Positions 46,715-55,165 of a stretch of 64,000 nucleotides of DNA are shown here, one piece after another (the stretch's first letter is position 1; every line of letters starts with the position of its first letter). The position numbers were made by a program, and so were the translations under genes. Origin of the DNA: Methylomonas methanica. Its GTDB lineage: Bacteria > Pseudomonadota > Gammaproteobacteria > Methylococcales > Methylomonadaceae. The stretch spans positions 22,157 through 86,156 of the forward strand of contig NZ_LUUG01000075.1 of the NCBI RefSeq assembly GCF_001644035.1, read 5' to 3'. The notes under the pieces were generated by a model. It saw only the letters and a list, made by a program, of their open reading frames with translations, was not told the origin of the DNA and searched no databases.

Positions 46715-47887
46715 ATGCAAGCTAAAACACAGTTATTTCCATATTTTCAACCCATCATTTCGGTGGCTAGCGGCAAAATCGTCGGCTACGAAGCCCTGGC
46801 CCGCCAATACGACGGCAAAGGCAAAGTCGTGTCCGCCGGCGCCCTATTCTCTTCCGCCGATGTCGATGCCAAAACCCGTATCGAATTGGACCGCCAAGTC
46901 CGTTGGCAAGCTCTGGAAAAGTTCTCGGCATTAGCCGATACGCAAAGCTATCTGGCACTGAATATTTCCGCGGCCTGGATAGAAAATCTGCGCCAGTTGA
47001 GCACCCTGCCCACACTACGCATGTTGGACGAGCTGAATATCGACAGGCGGCGCATTATCGTGGAAATTTCCAACGCGCACGTCGATCCGCAGAAATTAAA
47101 ACAAATCGTGCAGCGCTACCGCAAACACGGCTTGAGCGTGGCTATCGGCGATTTCGGCGCCGGCTCCTCGCAGCTGGAACGGGTGATCGCCATTCAGCCC
47201 GACATCATCAAAATCGATATGCGGCTGTTCAAATTGGCCACCAAGGGCGGCATCGCCGGCGACATCATTCATATGATTTCGCGCTTGGGGAAACGCACCG
47301 GCTGCCGGATTATTTGCGAAGGCGTGGAGTCAGACGAAGCGTTTTTATTCAGCTTGAACTGCGGCGCGCAATTCATGCAGGGGTTTTTATTTGCCAAAGC
47401 CGAAGCCGATTTTCAGCCGGCTGAGCTGTACGAACAGCATATCGCTTCGTTACGCAGTAAGTTTTTGAAAAATACCCTGGCCAAGGTGCAAAAGAAAGTC
47501 AGCGCCATCAACACCACCAAAACCCTGATCTACAAGCTGGCCGAAACCTTGCAAGACGATTTCAACCTGAACGAACTGGTCAGCTGGAACTTTACCGATA
47601 GCGGCGTGATTCGTTTTTATCTGTGCAACAATCAGGGCGACCAGATTTCGCCGGACTTTAATTTCAAGGAAAACCAATGGTTTACCGATCCGCGCAAAAT
47701 CGGCTTTAACTGGTCTTGGCGCCCGTATTTCTTTCAATTGCTGGCGTTGGAAAACTGCAATGATCGCGGCCGCATCGTCACGTCTGAACGTTACATGGAT
47801 TTTGAGACCAGTTTGCTTTGCAAAACCCTGTCTTTACGCCTGGATAGCGAGCGGATTTTGCTGGTGGACACCGTCGCCGGCGATTGA
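46715..47887 (+). CDS. EAL domain protein with C-terminal sensory domain, possibly degenerate
   Basis: ATG 46715 follows AAGGGAC and lies 20 bases after the nasA stop. The 390-residue protein has an EAL domain: YEALARQY, LALNISAAW, IIVEISNAHV, VAIGDFGAGSS, IKIDMRLFK, CEGVESDEAF and QGFLFAKAEA. The canonical DDFG of loop 6 is GDFG, so one metal-coordinating Asp is Gly; activity may be lost or reduced, and a cyclic-di-GMP-binding role is possible. The C-terminal part (about 245-390) resembles the PAS-like domain of YkuI (NELVSWNFTDSGVIRFYLCNN, WRPYFFQLLALEN). Its position suggests cotranscription with nitrate assimilation. Confidence 0.85.
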   Translation: MQAKTQLFPYFQPIISVASGKIVGYEALARQYDGKGKVVSAGALFSSADVDAKTRIELDRQVRWQALEKFSALADTQSYLALNISAAWIENLRQLSTLPTLRMLDELNIDRRRIIVEISNAHVDPQKLKQIVQRYRKHGLSVAIGDFGAGSSQLERVIAIQPDIIKIDMRLFKLATKGGIAGDIIHMISRLGKRTGCRIICEGVESDEAFLFSLNCGAQFMQGFLFAKAEADFQPAELYEQHIASLRSKFLKNTLAKVQKKVSAINTTKTLIYKLAETLQDDFNLNELVSWNFTDSGVIRFYLCNNQGDQISPDFNFKENQWFTDPRKIGFNWSWRPYFFQLLALENCNDRGRIVTSERYMDFETSLLCKTLSLRLDSERILLVDTVAGD

Positions 47888-47934
47888 TTTATCGTAAAGA
47901 CAGGCTTTCGTCCGGCTCAGCAGACGACAAGGGT

Positions 47935-48000
47935 GTAGGGGCGAATTCATTCGCCCGTTTGCCGATATTGAAGTCCAAAGTCGAATAAATCCAACCCTAC
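47935..48000. repeat. mxa-associated palindromic element, copy 1
   Basis: A 66-base unit from GTAGGG to CCCTAC. The inner left stem is GGGCGAAT-TC-ATTCGCCC (47939-47956). It lies between the ends of the EAL protein gene and mxaL. Confidence 0.85.
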
Positions 48001-48025
48001 TGTGGGTTCTAGAAACAGTTACGAT

Positions 48026-48958
48026 TTATCTAAAATACACCGCCGCTAACAGCAATAAGGCCAAGCCGGCATAGCGCCAACCGATATCGACCTGTTGCCG
48101 ACCGGGCTTGGCGAAATCTGCTTGTTGCAAGACTTGATCCAGGCTGTCTGCGTCAGTCAGCCGCCGATATTGCAAACCGCTTTCAGCGGCCAGTTGGCGC
48201 AGATAGCTTTCGTGCAGCCGGCTCATATGTTCGTCGCCAGTCGCCGCCTCGCTGCCGAATGGGGCGTTACGGGCATTGTAACCCTGGATTTTCTCGGGAT
48301 TCAGATCCGATTCGCCAAACGATGAGCGGTGCGGCACGTCTTCGAGTTTATAAAAACCCTGGCGTTGGCCCTTGGCGTCGAACTTGGGGATCGGCGACAA
48401 TTGGTCGCCGCCGACGCCGACGATGACACCCTTTACCTGATCCTTGACTACCGACAGGTCGGGCTTATAGCGCGCATTGGGCGGCGGCGCTTCCTGGCCG
48501 TCGCTGAAAAACACCAGGGTCTGGTCTTTGTCTTTCAACATCTCCAGCGTGCTTAACAAGCCGCTGGCGATGCGGCTATCGGCGGCCCAGGCCATGCGCC
48601 AGTCCAGCGCCGCAATCGCCGAGTCTATCTCGGCAAAACCCGAGCAGACTTCTATCGGTTCGAACAACAGGGTGGAACGGCGTTCGGTGAATACCCCCAA
48701 ACCCACTTGCGAACCACACGGCAGTTTCAGCAATTCCTGCCGCAGCGCCTGTTTGACAAACTGCAAGCGGCCGACCGGCTGCTGATCCAGTTGGTAATCC
48801 TCGGTGTTCATGCTGCGGGTAATATCGACAATGAATGTCAGCCGATATAGTGACGCTTGCGCGCTGGTTTGCGGATGGAAAAACACCACCGACAAGATCA
48901 GCAGCGCCGCCGCGAGCAGCCAGAAACGGTAATCCCTCAGATTGGGGGTGATGGTCAT
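48026..48958 (-). CDS. mxaL: methanol dehydrogenase maturation protein MxaL
   Basis: The 310-residue protein is a von Willebrand factor A domain protein anchored by an N-terminal helix (about 12-27) and a C-terminal helix (YAGLALLLLAAVYFR). The metal-ion-dependent adhesion site is seen in FIVDITRSMNTEDY (D-x-T-x-S). MxaA, MxaC, MxaK and MxaL are needed to insert calcium into methanol dehydrogenase. It is the last gene in this cluster; mxaD and later accessory genes do not follow, since the next gene is in the opposite orientation. A 66-bp palindrome separates it from mxaK. Confidence 0.88.
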   Translation of the reverse strand: MTITPNLRDYRFWLLAAALLILSVVFFHPQTSAQASLYRLTFIVDITRSMNTEDYQLDQQPVGRLQFVKQALRQELLKLPCGSQVGLGVFTERRSTLLFEPIEVCSGFAEIDSAIAALDWRMAWAADSRIASGLLSTLEMLKDKDQTLVFFSDGQEAPPPNARYKPDLSVVKDQVKGVIVGVGGDQLSPIPKFDAKGQRQGFYKLEDVPHRSSFGESDLNPEKIQGYNARNAPFGSEAATGDEHMSRLHESYLRQLAAESGLQYRRLTDADSLDQVLQQADFAKPGRQQVDIGWRYAGLALLLLAAVYFR

Positions 48959-48992
48959 TTAGGGAGCTCGTAGGTCCGGGAGAATGGCGCTT

Positions 48993-49058
48993 GTAGGGCC
49001 GAATTGATTCGGCCTGTTGGCTGGTTCGAAGTCTTCGGTTGAATACATTCGACCCTAC
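48993..49058. repeat. mxa-associated palindromic element, copy 2
   Basis: A 66-base unit from GTAGGG to CCCTAC with inner stem GGCCGAAT-TG-ATTCGGCC. Compared with copy 1 the stem change is compensated on both arms, which implies that the folded form matters. Confidence 0.85.
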
Positions 49059-49063
49059 ACTTT

Positions 49064-49627
49064 TTAAGGCAAGCCACGCGGGAAGCCGGGCAAGGTGGTC
49101 CACAGCTGGGTCTTTTGGCTAAGATCGTCCTTATCGTCGCCGCTAGTGATTCTGTCCATCTCCGGCAGCAGCCGCATCGCCACTTCCAAGTTGTACTTGG
49201 CATCCCAAAAATTGCTGTCCAGCATCAAGGCTTCCCGATAGGCTTGTTTTGCCAAGCCTAACATGGGCATAGCTTCATTGATATTGCCGGCCTGGGCTTT
49301 TTCCATGGCTTGCCGCAAATACAGATTGCCCAGGTTATAGCGGGTTTGCGCTTGGGCCACCGCGCCGGATTGCTGCAATAACAGGTTCAGCGTCGCCAAG
49401 GCTTCATCGTAGCGTTGGTGCCGGCCTAGATACACCGCCCTAGCCATTCGCACTTCCGGCGATGAGGTCGCCAATTCGTCGGCGCCGACATCCTTGCCGG
49501 CCAGCAATTGGCAGATCAACCGATTTTGACCGGCAAGCCCATACAGTTGCAGCAATTGCGTCAGTGTCACCAATAAGGCTATCGCCAATGTGGCCCATAG
49601 CAGCCAATGTTTTAGTTTGCGGATCAC
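49064..49627 (-). CDS. mxaK: methanol dehydrogenase maturation protein MxaK
   Basis: A 187-residue membrane-anchored protein: one helix at about 9-28, then a TPR-like helical region (ARAVYLGRHQRYDEALATLNLLL; RYNLGNLYLRQAMEKAQAG; AKYNLEVAMRLLPEM). MxaK works with MxaA, MxaC and MxaL in calcium insertion into methanol dehydrogenase. Its start overlaps the mxaC stop by four bases (ATGA). Confidence 0.85.
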   Translation of the reverse strand: MIRKLKHWLLWATLAIALLVTLTQLLQLYGLAGQNRLICQLLAGKDVGADELATSSPEVRMARAVYLGRHQRYDEALATLNLLLQQSGAVAQAQTRYNLGNLYLRQAMEKAQAGNINEAMPMLGLAKQAYREALMLDSNFWDAKYNLEVAMRLLPEMDRITSGDDKDDLSQKTQLWTTLPGFPRGLP

Positions 49628-50607
49628 GGTCTGGCCTCGCAGAGTTTCACGCCCAACAATAACAGCAACATGACCGCCGCAAAGGCATAACAGCGCGTCG
49701 ATAAATCTTGTTTGGGAATCCGTTCGAAATAATGCAAGGGCCGGTTTTCCAGGCGGTTGATGTCGTCTACCGCCTGTTGCAGGGCGCCGGGCGTTTCGGC
49801 TTCGTAGGCTTTGTAAGGAATATGCAGGCTATTGAAAAACAGATGCAGATAACGCTCGGGCATGGCCTGGGCATTATCGTCGCGCGGATCGTCCGGGATT
49901 TCGAACAAACCCGGACTATTGGCGGTGCGCAGAAACACCCAATACAAACTGACTTGCCGCTGTTTGAACAACTCGCGCAAGGCGGCTTCGCTGTCGGGAT
50001 CGATCACCGCCGCGCCGTCCGACACCAACAACACGATGCGCGAACCGGTCACCGGCCGGCTATCGAAGAATTCAAGCGCCATGCTCAAGCCCTTGCTGAC
50101 GTTGGTATAAGCCAAAGCCGGCAAGGCGGTGGCGTCTATCGCGGCATGAATGGCGGCTTTATTTTCGGTGAGCGGCAGCACGAATAGTGGCGAGGTGCTG
50201 TATTCGGCGATACCGATCAGATCATGCTGGCGGTGATCGACAAACTGATTTAATAGGCGGCGGGCGGCTTTGGCTTTGGATTCCTCGCCCTGAGCATCCG
50301 GTGCCTTGCCGGCAAAAGTATTATCCATGCTGTTACTGCGATCCAACAGCATGACGATATGCGCACCATGGCCGATGCGCTCGACTTGTTGTTCTTGCAA
50401 ATACGCGCCGGCCAAACCTAGCGTCAATCCGGCTATAGCCAGCACACCCAGCAAGCGGATCAAACCGCTGACGGCGAACGACAAGGGATCTGGCGGCAAG
50501 ATAGCCAGCCAGGGATAAGGATTGGCGACCGCTCCCAGTCTGAATATCGGCAACAAACAGAGCAATAAACCCAGCAATACCCAGGGATACTCCAAGCCCA
50601 AATTCAT
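49624..50607 (-). CDS. mxaC: methanol dehydrogenase maturation protein MxaC
   Basis: The start is ATG 50607 (MNLGLEYPWVLLGLLLCLLP), which overlaps the mxaA stop; 327 residues. The N-terminal hydrophobic segments (about 8-18 and 45-65) and one C-terminal helix anchor a von Willebrand A domain with the MIDAS motif MLLDRSNSMDN (about 86), the later Thr in LAYTNVSKG, and IVLLVSDGAAV. It resembles the membrane-anchored VWA proteins of MoxR-type chaperone systems and acts with MxaR, MxaS and MxaL in methanol dehydrogenase maturation. Confidence 0.9.
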   Translation of the reverse strand: MNLGLEYPWVLLGLLLCLLPIFRLGAVANPYPWLAILPPDPLSFAVSGLIRLLGVLAIAGLTLGLAGAYLQEQQVERIGHGAHIVMLLDRSNSMDNTFAGKAPDAQGEESKAKAARRLLNQFVDHRQHDLIGIAEYSTSPLFVLPLTENKAAIHAAIDATALPALAYTNVSKGLSMALEFFDSRPVTGSRIVLLVSDGAAVIDPDSEAALRELFKQRQVSLYWVFLRTANSPGLFEIPDDPRDDNAQAMPERYLHLFFNSLHIPYKAYEAETPGALQQAVDDINRLENRPLHYFERIPKQDLSTRCYAFAAVMLLLLLGVKLCEARP

Positions 50608-51524
50608 CGGCTGCCTCGCTCGATTTCCCGGCAGTGCAGGCATAGGGTTTTGATTTTTTGCAGATCGTTCTCTTGCGGCAGTATTGAAGCGTCGCCGAAG
50701 AAGTAGCGGTTGGAGTAGTCGAAAAACCAGGCCAATTCATCGGCGACGCTGCGATATTCAGGGTGGCTTTGATAAAACTCGGCTAGTTTATGTAAGAACA
50801 CAGGCTTACCGTGCAAACTGTTAAAGGCCACGTGTAGCGCGCCGAGCGCTTGCGGCAAATGGTGCAGATCAAGGTTTTGCAAGGTACGCAACGCACGCTT
50901 GAATACGCTACGTTTCGGTAGTCCGGGCAAGTAGCCATAGAGCCAGGCCAGCCGCACAGCGATGCCCATAGCCACAGTCAAAGCAATAAATAAGCGTTGG
51001 ACAATTTCATTGTCGTCCAGCAAGGTTGGCGCTTGGTCCGGGCGCATATACTCGCCGTGCTGATCCTGCCTGACCACCAATTCCCGCAATGGCGCGACCG
51101 TAAACGCCCAGGCTCCGACCGGCTGCTCCAGGGTCTGGCCGTGTTGCCGAAAACGCAACATAAAACCGGGGATGTTCAGCTCCTTCACTTCCAGCGGCGC
51201 GTAAAATTGTTGATACAGCAGATCGATTTGGTATTGTTTGCCGTCGCTGCCGTCCTGTTCCGTGACGCTGACATCGTTGAGTTGTAACCAACGATTGAGT
51301 CGGCCTTGGGCCGGTAGGCTGCTGCGTTCGAGTGCCATGCCCGATCGGGTCTCGACCACGATGCGGTGACGTATGGTATCGCCGATCACATAGCCGAACG
51401 GCCGCGGTGTTTGCAGTTGAAAATCGCGTAGCGGCTGGTTGGACATCCCGGAACAAGCAGCCAACAGCATCGTTATTATCAACGACGCCAAACTGAAGCG
51501 AATCTGCTGCGGCGCCTGCATCAC
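50604..51524 (-). CDS. mxaA: methanol dehydrogenase maturation protein MxaA
   Basis: The 306-residue product has an N-terminal signal ending MLLAACSG, which fits lipoprotein processing, a periplasmic beta domain of about 135 residues, one membrane helix near 180-198 (ALTVAMGIAVRLAWLYGYL), and a cytoplasmic helical tail of about 105 residues (QALGALHVAFNSLHGK). MxaA is required for the calcium content of methanol dehydrogenase. The gene overlaps its neighbours mxaS and mxaC by four bases at each end, so translation of S, A and C is coupled. Confidence 0.87.
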   Translation of the reverse strand: MMQAPQQIRFSLASLIITMLLAACSGMSNQPLRDFQLQTPRPFGYVIGDTIRHRIVVETRSGMALERSSLPAQGRLNRWLQLNDVSVTEQDGSDGKQYQIDLLYQQFYAPLEVKELNIPGFMLRFRQHGQTLEQPVGAWAFTVAPLRELVVRQDQHGEYMRPDQAPTLLDDNEIVQRLFIALTVAMGIAVRLAWLYGYLPGLPKRSVFKRALRTLQNLDLHHLPQALGALHVAFNSLHGKPVFLHKLAEFYQSHPEYRSVADELAWFFDYSNRYFFGDASILPQENDLQKIKTLCLHCREIERGSR

Positions 51525-52375
51525 CCTGCCCTCTTTAAAAAATATTGTGCTAGCTGTTCCGAACGGTAGCCGCTTTCGATAAATAACGGCTCACAGCCAA
51601 ACGCCCGAAAATGGTGTTGCAATTGGCTATGACGCTGGGCAAAAGCCGTCTCGATCTTGCGCTTCAAACTGGGACGCAACCACAAGGTGCGGCGCTTGCC
51701 GGTTTCCAGGTCCTGGAGTTGGAACAGGCCCCAATCCGGCAACCGGCTGTATTCGGCTTGATCCCACAGCACCAGCGGGATCACATCGTGACGACTCAAG
51801 CGTTGCAAAATAGCCTGTAATTGCGGCAGCGGAACATGAAAATCCGACGCCAAAAACACCAAGGCCCGATGATTGGGGAGATAACGTTGGGCTTGCAGTA
51901 AGCCGATCGAGCCGGGCTGGAATACCCGCTTTTGCAGACGTTCGGCTAGAGATTGAATCCGCCCCATGTGTTTTCCGGCGGGCAAATAGCAGTCGGTTAA
52001 AACCTGCTGGTTACAAGCGATAAAACCCACATTATCGCCATACTCCAAGGCCGAAGCGGCAATGGATAACAACATATCGGCCAGCACACGGCGCTTGTCG
52101 TTGTTTCCGACGAAACCCATGGAAGCCGACAAATCAGCCAGCAAAAACACATCGACCGCGCTTTGTTGCTGCTGCACCCGCACTTGATAGTTGCCGAACG
52201 GGTCTAGCAAGCTGGCGCGCAAATCGATGCGTCTGGGGTCCGGGCGGGCGATCAAGGTGTCATGGCGCTTGAACAACTGGCCGTTGCCGACCATTTGTCC
52301 GGGATGCGCGCCGGGAAACACGCCGACTACCGGACGCGGCAGTCGGTATTGGAAGGGTTGGGTGTGAGCCGACAT
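51521..52375 (-). CDS. mxaS: methanol dehydrogenase accessory protein MxaS (DUF58)
   Basis: The 284-residue DUF58 protein has the motifs RRIDLRASLLDPFGNYQVR and VFLADLSASMGFVG (D-x-S-x-S), as in the partners of MoxR ATPases. It lacks a membrane segment. MoxR-DUF58-VWA sets act as chaperone machines, here MxaR-MxaS with MxaC and MxaL. The start ATG 52375 is 19 bases after the upstream membrane protein gene's stop. Confidence 0.88.
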   Translation of the reverse strand: MSAHTQPFQYRLPRPVVGVFPGAHPGQMVGNGQLFKRHDTLIARPDPRRIDLRASLLDPFGNYQVRVQQQQSAVDVFLLADLSASMGFVGNNDKRRVLADMLLSIAASALEYGDNVGFIACNQQVLTDCYLPAGKHMGRIQSLAERLQKRVFQPGSIGLLQAQRYLPNHRALVFLASDFHVPLPQLQAILQRLSRHDVIPLVLWDQAEYSRLPDWGLFQLQDLETGKRRTLWLRPSLKRKIETAFAQRHSQLQHHFRAFGCEPLFIESGYRSEQLAQYFLKRAG

Positions 52376-52394
52376 GGTCTTAGCGTGCCATTGT

Positions 52395-53021
52395 CTATTG
52401 ACTGACGACCAAGTTAGCCAGTACGGCCGTGACCACGATGTATCCCGGAATGGAAAATCTCAGCGGCACCTTCATCAGTAACGCCACGACGCCCGAGTAT
52501 GTTTGCTCATTGCGGCTATGGATGGCTTCGCCGAACAGCCACAGCAGGGAGTTGAGCAGGCATAAAGCCAGGATCGTGAAAAAACCGACATCGCTAAACA
52601 AAAACGATTTGTTAGCCAACAGTGAAATGCGCTCGCTGGTATCGATAAAATTGGCGGTCAAAATGCCTATCATCAATCCGCCTTCGTCGAAGGCCACCAG
52701 AAAAAAGGTATAGGTAAACCGCCGCAAGCGCCGACTAAACTCCGTCATGGCCGGAAAATGCAGCGATAGATATAACACCGGTAGACTGAGACAAAACAGC
52801 AAGGTGCCGACCACCGCCAACAAAATCCAGAATTTAAAACCCACCGCATCGTTCAGAGCGCTGGTGTAATACGCGGCATACGGCACGTCCGAGTGTTTAT
52901 CCAGGCTACTGGCGATAAATGAGCAGATAAAACCGACGCCGGACCAGGTTAAATAGGTTTCCAATAAATGGCCAAGGCCGGCATGCGGCAGCATGGCGTG
53001 CAGAGTCGCTTTAATATTCAT
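52395..53021 (-). CDS. integral membrane protein embedded in the mxa cluster
   Basis: ATG 53021 (MNIKATLHAMLPHAGLGH) gives 208 residues; the frame is open upstream into mxaR but that part is not coding. There are four to five helices: about 18-35, 60-85 (FWILLAVVGTLLFCLSLPVLYL), 105-125, 140-165 (VGFFTILALCLLNSLLWLFG) and 185-208. It is not one of the classical Mxa proteins that I can name with certainty. It starts five bases after the mxaR stop and ends 19 bases before mxaS, so it must be expressed with them and may be the membrane anchor for the soluble MxaR-MxaS pair. This function is inference from position. Confidence 0.72.
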   Translation of the reverse strand: MNIKATLHAMLPHAGLGHLLETYLTWSGVGFICSFIASSLDKHSDVPYAAYYTSALNDAVGFKFWILLAVVGTLLFCLSLPVLYLSLHFPAMTEFSRRLRRFTYTFFLVAFDEGGLMIGILTANFIDTSERISLLANKSFLFSDVGFFTILALCLLNSLLWLFGEAIHSRNEQTYSGVVALLMKVPLRFSIPGYIVVTAVLANLVVSQ

Positions 53022-53026
53022 GGGTG

Positions 53027-54046
53027 TTACGGTGCGGCGATGTGATTGAGGATGCTGTCTATCAGGGCGGGAATCAGTTCGTCTTTGCGATAGCTGTACA
53101 TCGGATTCAGAAATATCCGGTGCGACATCGTCACCGCGTAGACCGCCTGGAGATCTTCCGGCAACAGGCTGTCGCGATTTTCCAGCCAAGCCCGGACTTT
53201 GGCGGCGCGGATCATGTAGCCGATGCCGCGGGGACTGGCACCGGCTTGTAGCAGTTGATCCATTTCCACGTCGTTCAACTTGATACCGAAGGCGCGCGGA
53301 TCGGCGCTGGCCTTCCACAAATCCAGCGCGTATTTGCGCAAAGCCGCAGTTGGCTGGATGCTTTGCTGAATCGCGGCGGCCCAGTCGTTGAGCTGATAAT
53401 AAGGAATCTGGCTGGCGGCCATTTCGCCGATCAAGGCGTCGACATCGTGGTATCGCGGATTGAACATCAAATCATCCAGCACCGCGTCGTCACGCGGCGT
53501 GTCGATAGTGATCTCCATGAAAAACCGATCGCGGGCGGCGGCCGGCAGTTCGAAGGTTTCTTCTTTTTCCACCCGGTTGCGATCGGCAAACACCTGAATG
53601 TGTGGCATCCGGTATTCGCGGTTGAACGCGCCTATGCTGCGCTCGGCCATCACCCGTAATAGCAGCGAGTGTACTTGCGGGCGGGCGCGATTGATTTCGT
53701 TGAAGAAAAATACCGACAACTGTTCGCCCTGTTTTAACAAAGGGCCGGGATCGACACAGGGGCGGCCGTCGCTGTTCAGATAGGTGTAATAAATCAGATC
53801 CGCCGGCATCAGGTCGATGGTGCCTTCGATGCGTTGATATTGGCCGCCCAGCCCGTGGGCGACAGCCCGCAATAAGGTAGTTTTACCGACGCCCACCTGG
53901 CCTTCCAACAACACATGGCCGCGGGCGAATACCGCTATCAAAAGATTGCGCACCGCCGCCTGTTGGCCGACGACGACCCGGTTGATTTGTTGTTCCAACT
54001 GCAGCGCACTGGCGCGCCAGTCGCTGAGGGTTTGCTTGCTTGTCAT
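53027..54046 (-). CDS. mxaR: MoxR-type AAA ATPase MxaR
   Basis: The 339-residue AAA+ ATPase has Walker A in EGQVGVGKTTLLRAV (about 55), Walker B VFFFNEINRARPQ, sensor 1 region VFADRNRVEKEETF and the C-terminal lid with ASPRGIGYMIRAAKVRAW. MoxR ATPases are chaperones for the metal-containing partner; MxaR is required for methanol dehydrogenase activity in methylotrophs. A gap of 185 bases with a hairpin separates it from mxaI, so it may be expressed at a lower level than the structural genes. Confidence 0.93.
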   Translation of the reverse strand: MTSKQTLSDWRASALQLEQQINRVVVGQQAAVRNLLIAVFARGHVLLEGQVGVGKTTLLRAVAHGLGGQYQRIEGTIDLMPADLIYYTYLNSDGRPCVDPGPLLKQGEQLSVFFFNEINRARPQVHSLLLRVMAERSIGAFNREYRMPHIQVFADRNRVEKEETFELPAAARDRFFMEITIDTPRDDAVLDDLMFNPRYHDVDALIGEMAASQIPYYQLNDWAAAIQQSIQPTAALRKYALDLWKASADPRAFGIKLNDVEMDQLLQAGASPRGIGYMIRAAKVRAWLENRDSLLPEDLQAVYAVTMSHRIFLNPMYSYRKDELIPALIDSILNHIAAP

Positions 54047-54193
54047 GGCTGCTTAAATGCCGATGTTTAAAGACGATATTTAAAAATCTCCGCGGATTCA
54101 ACGGAGTCGTGAACTTGAGAGCTGTTATCGAAGCCGCAGAAAGGTTACCGCCGTCCCTGGCGGCGTCCTAAGGGTTCGCTTTGCTGGGAAATT

Positions 54194-54220
54194 GCCAGGG
54201 AACGCTGCGCGCACCCTGGC
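54194..54220 (-). terminator. hairpin after mxaI
   Basis: GCCAGGG/CCCTGGC is a 7-bp stem with a 13-base loop just downstream of the mxaI stop. It lacks a T-tract and could act as a processing or partial-termination site separating highly expressed structural genes from accessory genes. Confidence 0.45.
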
Positions 54221-54231
54221 CTACCCATGGG

Positions 54232-54513
54232 TTACTGACCTTCCACGTCGTAAACGAACTTGCCGGTTTTCGCCATGATCTCGGTGCGCTTAGCGTTGCG
54301 CGCTTCCATTTCCTTGATGGACTGGGCTTGTTTGTTCAGTTCGTTCGGATCGTGTTTAGGGTCGTATTTGCTGCCGGCCACTTGCGCCGGATAGCCTGGT
54401 TTCGGCTCCCAGCAGTTACCCGCTTCTTTGCATTTGGTGCCGTCGTAGGCTTTTGCCGTGCCGGACAGTCCTAAAGCCAGTAATACTGCGCCTAACATTA
54501 CTAGTTTGTTCAT
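54232..54513 (-). CDS. mxaI: methanol dehydrogenase small (beta) subunit MxaI
   Basis: ATG 54513 follows AGGAGATCAAC and gives 93 residues with a signal peptide ending GTAKA. The mature chain YDGTKCKEAGNCWEPKPGYP continues to a Lys-rich helix (LNKQAQSIKEMEARNAKR), the known MxaI form that wraps the large subunit; the two cysteines form the small loop. MxaI is found only with MxaF (not XoxF) methanol dehydrogenases and so confirms the enzyme type. Confidence 0.96.
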   Translation of the reverse strand: MNKLVMLGAVLLALGLSGTAKAYDGTKCKEAGNCWEPKPGYPAQVAGSKYDPKHDPNELNKQAQSIKEMEARNAKRTEIMAKTGKFVYDVEGQ

Positions 54514-54561
54514 GTTGATCTCCTGATTAATCAAATTTAGATTTTCCCTCGTCCGGAGAAT

Positions 54562-54629
54562 GTAGGTTGGGCAAAGCGAAGCCCAACAAAATCCGAATGT
54601 TGGGCTTCATGGTATTCAGCCCAACCTAC
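54562..54629. repeat. mxa-associated palindromic element, copy 3
   Basis: A 68-base unit with 11-bp terminal inverted repeats GTAGGTTGGGC and GCCCAACCTAC. Inner hairpins are TTGGGC...GCCCAA and GTTGGGCTTC. It lies between mxaG and mxaI. Confidence 0.85.
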
Positions 54630-54672
54630 GTTTTACGACAGCCTGCGGAGCGAGGGGTTTGGGGTGAAGGTT

Positions 54673-55149
54673 TTACTTCAACCAATCGGCTTTTTTCGGA
54701 TCGCCTTTATAAATGCTGCGCAAGAAAGACATAATGTGCAGCATATCGTCGGTGCTGAAGTTGACGTATTGCGGCCCCATCATGCCGTTGGCGCCGCCGA
54801 ACAAAATTTCGAACAAGCCTTGGTCGGTCAAGCCACGCGGATAGGTCCAGTAGTCGTCGGCCAGGCCGGGCCCGAGCTTGCCTTCGGCTTCATGACCGTG
54901 GCAACCGGAACAGCCGGTCATATACAGACTTTCGCCTTTTTTCGCGGCTTCGGCATCGCCGTTGTACGGGTTTTTGCCGGTCTGCATAAATTGCTTGAAT
55001 TTGTCGGTGTTACCGCCTTTCTTGGCAAAACTCAAATCCAGCGTCTCGCCGGTCAAGGCATGGCGTAGCGTAATATCGGCTTGGGCCGTCGGCATAGCCA
55101 ACACTGCCAGCGTCAGCGCCGCGCCGCTCAAAACTGTTGTAAGTTTCAT
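54673..55149 (-). CDS. mxaG: cytochrome cL, electron acceptor of methanol dehydrogenase, MxaG
   Basis: The 158-residue periplasmic c-type cytochrome has a signal peptide ending MPTAQA. Heme is bound by CSGCH in YMTGCSGCHGHEAEGK, with the likely Met ligand in GGANGMMGPQYV. The conserved ARG-type segment PGLADDYWTYPRGL follows the heme site. It takes electrons from the PQQ of MxaFI and passes them to a further cytochrome c. It lies between mxaJ and mxaI as in other methylotrophs. Confidence 0.93.
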   Translation of the reverse strand: MKLTTVLSGAALTLAVLAMPTAQADITLRHALTGETLDLSFAKKGGNTDKFKQFMQTGKNPYNGDAEAAKKGESLYMTGCSGCHGHEAEGKLGPGLADDYWTYPRGLTDQGLFEILFGGANGMMGPQYVNFSTDDMLHIMSFLRSIYKGDPKKADWLK

Positions 55150-55165
55150 TCTCGAATGTTTCCTG

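Noticed and set aside
53022..53318. N-terminal extension of the mxa membrane protein frame into mxaR
   Set aside because: Overlaps the conserved MxaR coding sequence and reads as an Arg- and Ser-rich shadow; the true start is at 53021.
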